Below are positions 55,112 through 63,959 of a stretch of 64,000 nucleotides of DNA, one piece after another. The notes under the pieces were generated by a model. The model did not search any database. It saw only the letters and a program-made list of their open reading frames with translations, and was not told the DNA's origin. The stretch is taken from the NCBI RefSeq assembly GCF_034314165.1, contig NZ_JAVIWK010000001.1:2123001-2187000 (forward strand). Reading direction: 5' to 3'. A program made the position numbers and the translations under genes. How positions within the stretch are numbered: the stretch's first letter is position 1; each line of letters opens with the position of its first letter. This DNA comes from Pseudomonas sp. Bout1. Lineage in GTDB: Bacteria > Pseudomonadota > Gammaproteobacteria > Pseudomonadales > Pseudomonadaceae.

Positions 55112-55924
55112 TTAGTTGCCTCCAAAGATACGCTCGAAGAATCCCTTCTTCGCTACATCGAGGAAGCGATGTTCCACGGTTTTGCCCAGCAAGCGATCAA
55201 CCGCATCGCTGTACGCCTGGCCGGCGTCGCTCTGGTCGTCGAGAATCACCGGCACGCCCTGGTTGGACGCCTTGAGCACGGCCTGGGATTCCGGGATCAC
55301 GCCCAGCAGGGTCACGGCCAGGATGTCCTTGACGTCTTCAACGCCGAGCATCTCGCCCTTGCTCACGCGCTCAGGGTTGTAGCGGGTCAACAGCAGGTGT
55401 TCCTTGATCGGCTCTTCGCCTTTCTCGGCGCGCTGGGACTTGCTGGCCAGCAGGCCGAGCATGCGGTCCGAGTCACGTACCGAGGACACTTCAGGGTTGG
55501 TCACGACGATGGCCTCGTCGGCGAAGTACATCGCCAGGTGAGCACCGGTCTCGATACCTGCCGGGGAATCGCACACCACGTATTCGAAGGTTTCCTTCAG
55601 TTCGGCGAGGACCTTGCCCACGCCTTCCTTGGTCAGCGCTTCTTTGTCGCGGGTCTGGCTGGCGGCCAGTACATACAGGTTCTCAAGGCGCTTGTCCTTG
55701 ATCAGGGCCTGTTGCAGGTTGGCTTCGCCGTTGACGACGTTGACGAAGTCGTACACCACGCGGCGTTCGCAGCCCATGATCAGGTCGAGGTTACGCAAAC
55801 CGACGTCGAAGTCGACGATGACTGTCTTGTGGCCGCGCAGAGCGAGGCCGGTACCGATAGCGGCGCTGGTGGTGGTCTTACCCACACCACCCTTGCCGGA
55901 TGTAACCACGAGAATCTTGGCCAA
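55112..55924 (-). CDS. minD: Septum-site determining ATPase MinD
   Basis: A 270-residue deviant-Walker ATPase: KGGVGKTT at residues 11-18 with signature Lys11, VIVDFDVGLRNLD, and the C-terminal amphipathic membrane-targeting sequence KKGFFERIFGG. MinD recruits MinC to the membrane, oscillates with MinE. Full length. Confidence 0.98.
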   Translation of the reverse strand: MAKILVVTSGKGGVGKTTTSAAIGTGLALRGHKTVIVDFDVGLRNLDLIMGCERRVVYDFVNVVNGEANLQQALIKDKRLENLYVLAASQTRDKEALTKEGVGKVLAELKETFEYVVCDSPAGIETGAHLAMYFADEAIVVTNPEVSSVRDSDRMLGLLASKSQRAEKGEEPIKEHLLLTRYNPERVSKGEMLGVEDVKDILAVTLLGVIPESQAVLKASNQGVPVILDDQSDAGQAYSDAVDRLLGKTVEHRFLDVAKKGFFERIFGGN

Positions 55925-56123
55925 GGTGTTTCACCCCTAAGGAAAAAGGACTTTTTAGTCCCTGAAAAACATCTCTTGAAACTCGCTGCAGGCGGACAGC
56001 TTTTGTAGGAAAAAGCACGGCTCGCCTAGGCAAACCCCAACTTCAAATTGTTCCTACACAAGTTTTGCCGTTTTCGCTGTGCTATCAGAGTCCAGAGATG
56101 CTTGGAAAATGCGGCAGTATCCG
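55925..56123. other. minC-minD spacer with inverted repeat
   Basis: A 199-bp gap on the minus strand between minC and minD. It holds an inverted repeat TGTAGGAA...TTCCTACA (about 56003-56058) and, near minD, AAAGGACTTTTTAGTCC. It may contain a separate minDE promoter or an mRNA-processing hairpin; neither is provable here. Confidence 0.5.
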
Positions 56124-56861
56124 TTAAAGACGAACGATGTTCAACACATCGCCCGACAGGCTGACTTGTACCCCGGCCCCCCACAGCGGATCGCGGCGCA
56201 AATCTTCCGAAACCTTGTACTGGCCTGCGATGGACACTAGTTCAGCGGTCAACTGCTGGCAAAAAATACGGGCCTTGGTGTCACCTTTTATGCCGGCCAG
56301 TGCACGGCCACGCATGGGGCCGTATACATGGATGTTTCCATCGGCGAGAAGTTCCGCCCCCGGGCTGACCGGGGCGATGACGACAAGGTCGCCACCCTGG
56401 GCATAAATTTGCTGCCCGCCCCGTACGGGCGAGGTGATGATCTTGGTAGGCTTGATCGTCGGCTCCGGCGGTTTCTCCGGCTTTTTCTTCTCTTCGCCGA
56501 CCAACGGGTCCAGCGGACGTTCCCGTGCACCGGACGGCGGCAGTACTGGCAGTTCAATGGCGATTGCCGCAGCAATGTCTTCGATACGGCTGGCACGAAT
56601 CGCCAGGGTGCGCAGGCCATGCTGGCGGCACACACGCATCAACCCTGGCAGGTCGACCGCGCCCTGGCCGGCCGGGAGTTTGTCCAGGGCCAGCACCAGC
56701 GGCGCATTGTTGAAGAAGTTCGGCGCGAGGGCGACCTTGGCGGCGAGCTGGCGGTCCAGGGCATCAAGGTCATTGCGGGCCAGTTCCAGCACGGTAATGG
56801 CGAGCATGCTGCCCTTCAGCTGGAACACGGGATCTTGGTCTAGCGGTTCGGTTTGGCTCAT
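56124..56861 (-). CDS. minC: Septum site-determining protein MinC
   Basis: A 245-residue MinC. N-terminal FtsZ-inhibiting domain (about 1-105; [20 protein letters not shown]) and C-terminal beta-helical dimerisation domain (about 140-245; [27 protein letters not shown] and [18 protein letters not shown]). ATG at 56861 is the usual start. Divergent from lpxL. Confidence 0.97.
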   Translation of the reverse strand: MSQTEPLDQDPVFQLKGSMLAITVLELARNDLDALDRQLAAKVALAPNFFNNAPLVLALDKLPAGQGAVDLPGLMRVCRQHGLRTLAIRASRIEDIAAAIAIELPVLPPSGARERPLDPLVGEEKKKPEKPPEPTIKPTKIITSPVRGGQQIYAQGGDLVVIAPVSPGAELLADGNIHVYGPMRGRALAGIKGDTKARIFCQQLTAELVSIAGQYKVSEDLRRDPLWGAGVQVSLSGDVLNIVRL

Positions 56862-56979
56862 GGTCGGCAAAGCGGCTTGTCACGAAAAGTGTCGAGACTT
56901 ATAACGAGAACATCCGCTAGCCGCAAGCCGGGTCGAACCGTTGTAGAATGCGCGGCCGTTGTCTTTACCGGAATCTTTA

Positions 56980-57915
56980 ATGGATCGCCCGCGTTTTCGA
57001 GCTGAATTTTTTCATCCGCGTTTCTGGCTGTTATGGCTGGGACTCGGTTTGCTATGGCTGATTGTGCAGTTGCCATACCGGGCTTTACTGGGGATTGGCC
57101 GTGTCTTGGGTGCGGGAATGTACCGGGTGGCCGGTGAACGTCGACGCATTGCCGCGCGAAACCTGGAACTGTGCTTCCCGGAAAAAACCGCCAAAGAGCG
57201 TAAACATTTGCTCAAGGAAAACTTTGCCTCCACCGGCATCGCCTTCTTCGAGATGGCCATGAGCTGGTGGTGGTCCAAGCCACGCCTGGCGCGCCTGGCC
57301 CATGTCGAAGGGCTGGAGCACCTCAAGCAGGCACAGTTGGAAGGCAAGGGCGTGATCCTCATGGCCCTGCATTTCACCACGCTGGAAATTGGCGCCGCCT
57401 TGCTGGGGCAAAAACACACCATCGACGGCATGTACCGCGAACACGGCAACCCGTTGTTCGATTACATCCAGCGCCGTGGCCGCGAGCGACACAACCTCGA
57501 TTCCCTGGCCGTGGAGCGCGAAGACGTGCGCGGCATGCTCAAGCTGCTGCGGGCCGGCCGTGCCATCTGGTACGCACCAGACCAGGACTACGGCGCCAAG
57601 CAAAGTATCTTCGTGCCCTTGTTCGGTATTCAGGCGGCGACCGTGCCGGCTACCAGCAAGTTCGCCCGCCTGGGCAGGGCGCTGGTGGTGCCGTTCACTC
57701 AGCAGCGCCTGGCCGATGGCAGTGGCTATCGCCTGGTAATCCACCCGCCGCTGACCGACTTCCCAGGTGAAACCGACGAGGTTGATTGCCTGCGCATCAA
57801 CCAGTGGGTCGAAGCCTCCGTGCGCGAATGCCCTGAGCAATACCTGTGGACCCACCGCCGCTTCAAGAGCCGGCCGCCGGGTGAGCCCAAGCTGTATGAG
57901 AAACGCCGTCGTTGA
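56980..57915 (+). CDS. Lipid A acyltransferase, LpxL/HtrB family
   Basis: A 311-residue inner-membrane acyltransferase that adds a secondary (lauroyl-type) acyl chain to lipid A. One N-terminal transmembrane segment (about 15-40, FWLLWLGLGLLWLIVQLP), HFTTLE at the position of the HX4D/E catalytic motif (about 131-136), and YREHGNPLFDYIQRRGR. ATG at 56980 matches homologues. It is divergent from minC; the patatin gene follows after 32 bp. Confidence 0.93.
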   Translation: MDRPRFRAEFFHPRFWLLWLGLGLLWLIVQLPYRALLGIGRVLGAGMYRVAGERRRIAARNLELCFPEKTAKERKHLLKENFASTGIAFFEMAMSWWWSKPRLARLAHVEGLEHLKQAQLEGKGVILMALHFTTLEIGAALLGQKHTIDGMYREHGNPLFDYIQRRGRERHNLDSLAVEREDVRGMLKLLRAGRAIWYAPDQDYGAKQSIFVPLFGIQAATVPATSKFARLGRALVVPFTQQRLADGSGYRLVIHPPLTDFPGETDEVDCLRINQWVEASVRECPEQYLWTHRRFKSRPPGEPKLYEKRRR

Positions 57916-57947
57916 TCTGAAGTCCCAAAGCACCCTGGAGTGATGCG

Positions 57948-59099
57948 ATGCGCCCAGCTGAACCGGTCACAGGCTTGATTCTTTCCGGCGGCGGGGCGCG
58001 AGCCGCCTATCAGGTGGGGGTATTGGCGGCGATTGCCGAACTGTTGCCGCCGGGCGCAGCCAACCCGTTCCCGGTGATTGTCGGCACTTCGGCCGGGGCG
58101 ATCAATGCGGTCAGCCTGGCCAGCGGCGCCATGGATTTTACCGTCGCCATCGCGCGCCTGACCGCCTTCTGGCAGGGCTTTCGCAGCCACCTGGTGCTGC
58201 GCAGCGATTGGCCCGGGGTGATCAGCCAGGCCAGTCGATTCCTTATCCACAGCCTGCTGGGGCTGGGCGCACAGGTGCCGGTGGCGCTGCTCAACAGTTC
58301 GCCGCTGCGCGACTTGTTGCGCGACAAACTGCACCTGGAGGGCATCAACGAGGCGATTCGCCAGAAGCACCTGCATGCGGTGGCCGTTACCGCGTTTGGT
58401 TACGAGTCCGGGCAAGCCGTGACCTTCTACCAGGGCGGCGGCACCATTGATGCGTGGCTGCGGCATCGGCGTATCGGCATTCCCACCCAATTGACCGTCG
58501 AACACCTGCTGGCCAGTTCGGCGATTCCGTTGCTGTTTGCGCCGGTCAAACTCGGCCAGGAATATTTTGGCGACGGGGCGGTGCGCCAGTCGGCGCCGAT
58601 CAGCCCTGCGTTGCACCTGGGCGCCAGCCGGGTGCTGGTGGTGGGCGTCAGTGGCAACCCGCGCGGTAACGATCCGACGAACCCGACCCGCACGTTTACC
58701 GGCCAGGAGCCGACGCTGGCGCAAATTGGTGGGCACATGCTCAACAGCACGTTCATCGACAGCCTGGAAGGCGATATCGAATTGCTGGAGCGCTTGAACC
58801 AGTTCAGCCATGTGTTGCCGGCCAACGCGGCGATACAGGGTTTGGCGCCGGTGGAAGTGTTGGTGATTGCGCCAAGCCAGCCGATCGACGAAATCGCGGC
58901 GCGTCACCGTCAGGAATTGCCGGCAGCATTGCGCCTGTTCCTGCGCGGGCCGGGGGCGACCAAGACCAGCGGCGCGGGCGTGCTCAGTTACTTGCTGTTC
59001 GAGGCGGGGTATTGCGGCGAGTTGATCGAGTTGGGAAGGCGGGATGCGCTGGCCAAGCGTGAGGAACTGAAGCGGTTCCTGGGCCTGACACCGAACTGA
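57948..59099 (+). CDS. Patatin-like phospholipase
   Basis: A 383-residue patatin-fold acyl hydrolase. Oxyanion hole GGGARAAYQVG (about 14-24), nucleophile elbow GTSAGA (about 46-51; Ser48) and the catalytic Asp in GDGAVRQSAP (about 207). No signal peptide, so probably cytosolic or peripheral. Substrate is unknown; related proteins occur near LpxL in Pseudomonas. Confidence 0.9.
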   Translation: MRPAEPVTGLILSGGGARAAYQVGVLAAIAELLPPGAANPFPVIVGTSAGAINAVSLASGAMDFTVAIARLTAFWQGFRSHLVLRSDWPGVISQASRFLIHSLLGLGAQVPVALLNSSPLRDLLRDKLHLEGINEAIRQKHLHAVAVTAFGYESGQAVTFYQGGGTIDAWLRHRRIGIPTQLTVEHLLASSAIPLLFAPVKLGQEYFGDGAVRQSAPISPALHLGASRVLVVGVSGNPRGNDPTNPTRTFTGQEPTLAQIGGHMLNSTFIDSLEGDIELLERLNQFSHVLPANAAIQGLAPVEVLVIAPSQPIDEIAARHRQELPAALRLFLRGPGATKTSGAGVLSYLLFEAGYCGELIELGRRDALAKREELKRFLGLTPN

Positions 59100-59116
59100 A
59101 TGTGGGATCGGGCTTG

Positions 59117-59204
59117 TGTGGGAGCTGGCTTGCCTGCGATGCAGGCACCTCGCAGTTTCAGTTACACCGCAGTGATGCTATCGCAGGCAAGCCAGCTCCC
59201 ACAG
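59117..59204. repeat. REP doublet, GGAGCTGGCTTGCC class
   Basis: TGTGGGAGCTGGCTTGCCTGCGATGC mirrored by GCTATCGCAGGCAAGCCAGCTCCCACA in the gap between the patatin gene and the convergent Tsx-like gene. Confidence 0.93.
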
Positions 59205-59220
59205 GGAGGCGCGGTGTTGG

Positions 59221-60006
59221 TTAGAAGTGGTACTTCACCAACAGGCTCGCCGTGTCCTGGTTAGTCTCGAACGCGCCGCTGTCCTGGATCCCGTACTTGT
59301 TCTTCCAGTAGTCGTATTCGATACCGACATACAACTGCTTCTCGCCCCAATGCAGCGCCTTGCCCAGGTCGTATTTGATCTGCGGGTTGAAGTGCAGGTT
59401 GGCGTGGTAAGTACCACGGGCGTTCTTGTCGTTGTCCACCACCCAATCCATAAAGCCGTCGATCAGCACGTTGGAGTTGCCCACCGGAATCGTGTACGAC
59501 CACACCGGCGTGATCTGCCACACACCATCACCCGGGCGATTGCCTTCGGTCTGGCGCTGGTAGAAGTTCAGCTGGAAGTAGTCGAAGCCCGGGATAGCCA
59601 GGTCGAAGCCGGGGCCCAGCAAGTACGACTCGTTGTCGCCTTCGCCGAACTCGTAAGTGAACGCCAGCAACACGTCCTTGATCGGACCGAACGACAAGTC
59701 CTTGTCGAAAATCTTGCCGAACGACAAGCGCGGGCTGAACTCACCGTAGTAAGTACTTGGGCCGACGTTGCCGTCTTCCTTGCCGTTGTAAAAGATGCGG
59801 TCGACGAAGAAGAAGTTGTCCCCGTACTTCCACGCATCGGCGTGTTCGAAGGTCACGGTTTGCTGGATCTGCGGGTTAACAGTGAAGTTCTTGCCCCACA
59901 GGTAAGTCAGGCTGTTGTTCTGCCACTGCAGCAAATCACCGGCCATGGCCTGGCCGCCAGCCAGCAGGGATCCTGCCAGCATCAGGCTGTTCACAATACG
60001 TTTCAT
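59221..60006 (-). CDS. Tsx-like nucleoside-specific outer-membrane channel
   Basis: A 261-residue outer-membrane beta-barrel protein of the OmpK/Tsx family (nucleoside channel). Signal peptide residues 1 to about 22 (LLAGGQAMA). Alternating aromatic strands such as SYTIPVGNSNVLIDGFMDWVV and a terminal Phe (LLVKYHF) are typical of barrel proteins. Its location downstream of a purine permease supports a role in nucleoside or purine uptake. An unusual 131-codon frame precedes it and overlaps its start. Confidence 0.88.
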   Translation of the reverse strand: MKRIVNSLMLAGSLLAGGQAMAGDLLQWQNNSLTYLWGKNFTVNPQIQQTVTFEHADAWKYGDNFFFVDRIFYNGKEDGNVGPSTYYGEFSPRLSFGKIFDKDLSFGPIKDVLLAFTYEFGEGDNESYLLGPGFDLAIPGFDYFQLNFYQRQTEGNRPGDGVWQITPVWSYTIPVGNSNVLIDGFMDWVVDNDKNARGTYHANLHFNPQIKYDLGKALHWGEKQLYVGIEYDYWKNKYGIQDSGAFETNQDTASLLVKYHF

Positions 60007-60398
60007 TCGGTTGCTCCCGAGGTAAAGGTTTTTAGTTTTTTTTCTAAGCGCACGCTCTGGTATGGCGTCTTTTGGCTTGCCGCAAAAATCGTCTGTTCGG
60101 TCAGCTTTAATGCTTTTAGCAAGAGCTGCGCCAAGGTGTTTAAAAAGCCAAAAAATCCCCGTCGGCTGCGATGAACACAGTCGAATTCGGAGAGTTTTTG
60201 CACACATTGGCTGCGGACCTGGGGCCGGGATAAGTTGGCCTTGCAGTCAGCTTTTACATTCGCTGTTTTTTTTTGAGTCGATTTGAGCGGGCGCCGAGAA
60301 TACTGACTCACGGGGCTGTGCTCAAGTGCGCCGTTACAGAGCGCGTGGGGCAAGAATGGGGCACGGCGCGTGGCCGGCCCCGGGTGAATGGCGTGCAT
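60003..60398 (-). CDS. Questionable orphan ORF between permease and Tsx-like genes
   Basis: A 131-codon frame starting MHAIHPGPATRRAPFLPHAL with AAGGAATACACC before the ATG (SD-to-ATG about 7 bases). Its TGA overlaps the Tsx-like start (ATGA), a layout seen in translationally coupled pairs. Against it: no recognisable family, no signal peptide, low-complexity start and A/T-rich middle with poor Pseudomonas codon use. It may be a leader or spurious. The 435-bp interval also holds the promoter region of the Tsx-like gene. Confidence 0.25.
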   Translation of the reverse strand: MHAIHPGPATRRAPFLPHALCNGALEHSPVSQYSRRPLKSTQKKTANVKADCKANLSRPQVRSQCVQKLSEFDCVHRSRRGFFGFLNTLAQLLLKALKLTEQTIFAASQKTPYQSVRLEKKLKTFTSGATE

Positions 60399-60441
60399 GG
60401 TGTATTCCTTGATCGTTATTATTTTTGTTGTGATGCAGGAA

Positions 60442-61794
60442 TCAATGCTGGTGTGCGTGTTCGCTTGCGGCAGCGCGTTCGGCGCCACCCAAAATGTTGA
60501 ATAACAGGTTCAGCGACAGCGCACTGAGGGTGGCCATGGCGATACCGCTGTGAGTGATCGGGCTCATCCATAGCGGCAGTTGTGCGAAGAATTCAGGGCG
60601 CACTACCGGGATCAATCCCATGCCGATACTCACTGCCACCAGCAGTTGGTTTCGGCGGTCGGCGATGTCGGCTTCCTGGAGGATTTTGATGCCCGTGGCC
60701 GCCACCATGCCGAACATGGCAATCGCCGCGCCGCCGAGCACTGCCGGTGGAATCGACGCCACCAGGAACGCGGCCTTGGGCAGCAGGCTCAGTACAATCA
60801 GAAACGCCCCGGCCATGAGGGTGACCGAGCGGCAGCGCACGCCGGTCATCTGCACCAGGCCGATATTTTGGGCGAACGAGGAGTGGGTAAAAGTGTTGAA
60901 GAACCCGGCGAAAAACGATGCGCCAGCGTCACACAACAGGCCGCGGCGCAGCATTTTCGGGGTGACTTCCTGGCCGGTGATCTTGCCCAGGGCGAGGAAC
61001 ATCCCGGTGGACTCGACAAAGATAATCACCACCACCAGGCACATCGACAGAATCGGTGCCAACTCGAACTTGGGCATGCCGAAATGCAGCGGCGTCACCA
61101 CTTGCACCCACGGCGCCTGGGCCAGGCCGCTGAGGTCGACCATGCCGATCATCCCGCACAGCCCGTAGCCGAGGGCCATGCCGATCAGCACCGAGATATT
61201 CACCCAGAAGCCGCGCATGAAACGGTTGATCAGCAGGATGGTGGCCAGTACCAGCGCGGCAATCGCCAGGTAAATCGGTGAGCCAAACGTGGAAGCTGCA
61301 GCGCCACCGCCGGCCCAATTCACCGCGACCGGAAACAGCGAAAGGCCAATGGCGGTGATGACGGTGCCGGTCACCAATGGCGGAAAAAAGCGCACGACCT
61401 TGGACATGAACGGCGCGATCACAATGCCGAAAAAGCCGGCGGCAATGGTTGCGCCGAAGATTCCCTGCAAGCCGATACCGGGCATGCCCGCCATGGCCAC
61501 CATGCTGCCGACCGCGGCGAAACTGGCGCCCATCATCACCGGCATGCGGATGCCCACCGGGCCGATGCCGAATGACTGCACCATGGTTGCGATGCCGGCC
61601 ACCAGCAGGTCGGCATTGATCAGGAAGGCGATTTCTTCACGGCTCAGGCCCGCGGCCTGGCCAATGATCAAAGGCACGGCGACGGCACCGCCGTACATCA
61701 GCAAGACGTGTTGCAGGCCTACCAGGATCAGTTGCAAGAGGGGCAGCCGCACCATGGGTGGCGCGGCAAGAGTCTGCGTTTCTAACTGGGACAT
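60442..61794 (-). CDS. Xanthine/uric acid permease, NCS2 family
   Basis: A 450-residue nucleobase:proton symporter with about 14 transmembrane helices. NCS2 motif region FVESTGMFLALGKITGQEVTP and the QNIGLVQMTGVRCR (Gln-Asn) substrate-site segment are visible. GAGGTG precedes the ATG at 61794. It is near urate hydroxylase and ureidoglycolate lyase genes, which suggests uptake of xanthine or urate for nitrogen, inferred by context. Confidence 0.9.
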   Translation of the reverse strand: MSQLETQTLAAPPMVRLPLLQLILVGLQHVLLMYGGAVAVPLIIGQAAGLSREEIAFLINADLLVAGIATMVQSFGIGPVGIRMPVMMGASFAAVGSMVAMAGMPGIGLQGIFGATIAAGFFGIVIAPFMSKVVRFFPPLVTGTVITAIGLSLFPVAVNWAGGGAAASTFGSPIYLAIAALVLATILLINRFMRGFWVNISVLIGMALGYGLCGMIGMVDLSGLAQAPWVQVVTPLHFGMPKFELAPILSMCLVVVIIFVESTGMFLALGKITGQEVTPKMLRRGLLCDAGASFFAGFFNTFTHSSFAQNIGLVQMTGVRCRSVTLMAGAFLIVLSLLPKAAFLVASIPPAVLGGAAIAMFGMVAATGIKILQEADIADRRNQLLVAVSIGMGLIPVVRPEFFAQLPLWMSPITHSGIAMATLSALSLNLLFNILGGAERAAASEHAHQH

Positions 61795-61884
61795 GCAACA
61801 CCTCGGATCTTTTTTATTGTTGTGTTGTTCGGCATTCAATTGCCGGGTGGAACTCAATCTTCAAAACACACCGCAGATCTCAAC

Positions 61885-61956
61885 TGTAGGAGCTGGCTTG
61901 CCTGCGATAGCGGCGGTGAATTCAACATCGCTATCGCAGGCAAGCCAGCTCCCACA
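61885..61956. repeat. REP doublet, GGAGCTGGCTTGCC class
   Basis: TGTAGGAGCTGGCTTGCCTGCGATAGCG mirrored by CGCTATCGCAGGCAAGCCAGCTCCCACA in the gap between the purine permease gene and puuD, shortest spacing (about 16 bp) of any doublet here. Confidence 0.93.
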
Positions 61957-61976
61957 TTGAGCCTTGTGTGAATCAG

Positions 61977-63284
61977 TTAATTGGTGCGCGCCCCCTGATT
62001 GATCCAGGTGCCAATCAAGTCCCGTTCCTGCTGCGTCATCTGGGTGATATTGCCCAGCGGCATGATCTGGCTGGCCACGGCCTGCGCCTGAATGCGCGGG
62101 GCCATTTGCTGGATCTGCTGCGGCGTATCAAACATCACCCCGGCCGGCGCGGCGCTGAACAGCGGGCTGGTCGGCTTGGCCGAATGGCACACCGCACAGC
62201 GCTCCTGAATCACTCCGTGAACCTTGTCAAAATCCACCGAGGCCTGAGCCGGTGCTGCCTCGGCTGGAGCCGGTGCAGGTGCCGCTGGCGCTGGCGCAGC
62301 CGGCTTGAGCCCGCCACCCAACGCCGTTTCTGGCAGCGGCTGGTACTCGATGGCCGCCGGAGCCTTGGCTACATCCGGTGCAGTCGCCACCGGTTTCGGG
62401 CCGGTCACGTAAGCCAGGCAAATCATCGCCAGCGCGCCAACAGGCAAGGTCCAGGCATATTTCTGGCTGTTGTGGCGGGTGTTGAAGTAGTGGCGTACCA
62501 ACACGGCTGCCACCGCGATACCGGCCAGGATCAGCCAGTTGTATTGGCTGCCGTAGGTGCTCGGGAAGTGGTTGCTGATCATGATGAACAGCACCGGCAA
62601 GGTGAAATAGTTGTTGTGACGCGAACGCAGCAAACCCTTGGCCGGCAATGCCGGGTCGGGCGTGCGGTTTTCCGCGATAGCCGCCACCAGCGCGCGCTGG
62701 GCGGGCATGATGATGCGGAACACGTTACCCACCATGATGGTGCCAATCACGGCGCCCACATGCAGGTAGGCACCACGGCCACTGAACACTTTGCTGAAAC
62801 CGTATGCCGCGCCAATCAACAGCACGAACAGGATAAAGCCGAGCAGGGCAGGGCGTTTGCCCAGGGCCGAGTCGCAGAGAAAGGAATAGATGAACCAGCC
62901 GGCCAGCAGCGAACCGAGGCCCAGCAATACACCTTCCGGACCGCTGAGGCTGCTGCCCGGGGCCAGCAGGTACAAGGTCGGGTTGGCGTAGAACACCACG
63001 CACAGCAGCGCGACGCCCGACATCCAGGTGAAATAGGCTTCCCATTTGAACCAGTGCAGGTTGTCCGGCATGGTCGGCGGGGCCAGTTTGTATTTTTCCA
63101 GGTGGTAGATACCGCCACCGTGGATCGCCCACAAGTCACCGGCGAGGCCGTCCTTGGGGTTGACGCGGTTGAGGTTGTTTTCCAGCCAGACGAAGTAGAA
63201 CGAAGCGCCGATCCAGGCGACGCCGGTAATCATGTGAACCCAGCGTACGCTAAGGTTCAGCCATTCCATCAAATGTGCTTCCAC
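61977..63284 (-). CDS. puuD: Membrane-bound urate hydroxylase PuuD with cytochrome c domain
   Basis: A 435-residue urate oxidase of the PuuD type, hydroxylating urate to 5-hydroxyisourate in the inner membrane. N-terminal helices (about 8-30, RWVHMITGVAWIGASFYFVW) and further membrane segments to about residue 300; then an Ala/Pro-rich linker (GGLKPAAPAPAAPAPAPAEA) and a C-terminal c-type heme domain with CAVCH (about 354-358) and an axial Met candidate (IMPLGNITQM). GTG at 63284 with AGAGGT 8 bases upstream is the chosen start; an ATG five codons in is possible. Electrons probably go to the respiratory chain via the heme domain. Confidence 0.92.
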   Translation of the reverse strand: MEAHLMEWLNLSVRWVHMITGVAWIGASFYFVWLENNLNRVNPKDGLAGDLWAIHGGGIYHLEKYKLAPPTMPDNLHWFKWEAYFTWMSGVALLCVVFYANPTLYLLAPGSSLSGPEGVLLGLGSLLAGWFIYSFLCDSALGKRPALLGFILFVLLIGAAYGFSKVFSGRGAYLHVGAVIGTIMVGNVFRIIMPAQRALVAAIAENRTPDPALPAKGLLRSRHNNYFTLPVLFIMISNHFPSTYGSQYNWLILAGIAVAAVLVRHYFNTRHNSQKYAWTLPVGALAMICLAYVTGPKPVATAPDVAKAPAAIEYQPLPETALGGGLKPAAPAPAAPAPAPAEAAPAQASVDFDKVHGVIQERCAVCHSAKPTSPLFSAAPAGVMFDTPQQIQQMAPRIQAQAVASQIMPLGNITQMTQQERDLIGTWINQGARTN

Positions 63285-63334
63285 AGTCTTTACCTCTCGC
63301 CTGCCACTCTGTTGTCGAGTGATCAGACCTTCTC

Positions 63335-63838
63335 TTATTGGTGGGGGGCGAGGATCAACCGCTCATCCTCTTTAAAAAAATGCTCATCGCAGTTATTGCC
63401 TGTGCCACTGCGATCAACCACCAGGAAGTCATCCCGCTTTTCGATCGTCAGCACCGGGTGGTGCCAAACGCCGCGATGGTAATTAATGCCCTGCCTGCCG
63501 TTGGTAACGAAGGCGCGGACCAAGCCCGATACAGGTTCATCGCCAAGTGGCGCGACCACGATCAGAAAGGGGTTGCCGAGCAGCGGGATGAAAGCCTGAC
63601 TGCCCAGCGGGTGTCGTTCCAGCATGCACACGGTCAGCGGCATGTCCTGCGCGTCGGCGCGGAAGATGCTGATGATCGCGTTATCTTCTGGCGTGGCGGT
63701 TTGCACCGTCGCCAGTTTATGAAAGCGCATGGTCGAGCCGTTGTTGATCATGAAGTGATCGCTGCCATCGGTTTCGATAACGTCTCCGAAAGGGGCGAAG
63801 GCTTCTTTGGTCAGGGGTTCGATCATCAGTGTGCGCAT
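63335..63838 (-). CDS. allA: Ureidoglycolate lyase AllA
   Basis: A 167-residue cupin-type ureidoglycolate lyase that splits ureidoglycolate to glyoxylate and urea, in the urate-to-glyoxylate pathway. Family features: EAFAPFGDVIETDG, NNGSTMRFHKLA, and the metal/active-site stretch GINYHRGVWHHPVL with CMLERHPLGSQAF. It is upstream of puuD in the same direction, separated by 50 bp. Confidence 0.93.
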   Translation of the reverse strand: MRTLMIEPLTKEAFAPFGDVIETDGSDHFMINNGSTMRFHKLATVQTATPEDNAIISIFRADAQDMPLTVCMLERHPLGSQAFIPLLGNPFLIVVAPLGDEPVSGLVRAFVTNGRQGINYHRGVWHHPVLTIEKRDDFLVVDRSGTGNNCDEHFFKEDERLILAPHQ

Positions 63839-63875
63839 GGCTGTCTTCTTAATCTTTTGAATGATGTGATTTCTG

Positions 63876-63944
63876 TGTAGGAGTCCGGCTTGCCGGCGAT
63901 GGCGTCCGTGAGACCGACATCGCCGGCAAGCCGGGCTCCTACAG
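63876..63944. repeat. REP doublet, diverged GGCTTGCCGGCGATG class
   Basis: TGTAGGAGTCCGGCTTGCCGGCGATGGCG mirrored by CATCGCCGGCAAGCCGGGCTCCTACA, between allA and the partial gene at the right edge. Confidence 0.9.
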
Positions 63945-63959
63945 ATTTCGGTTCAGCGC

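Noticed and set aside
61968..63482. Plus-strand open frame of 504 codons across puuD
   Set aside because: It is antisense to a clear heme-containing PuuD gene, and its sequence is His/Arg/Gln-rich shadow.
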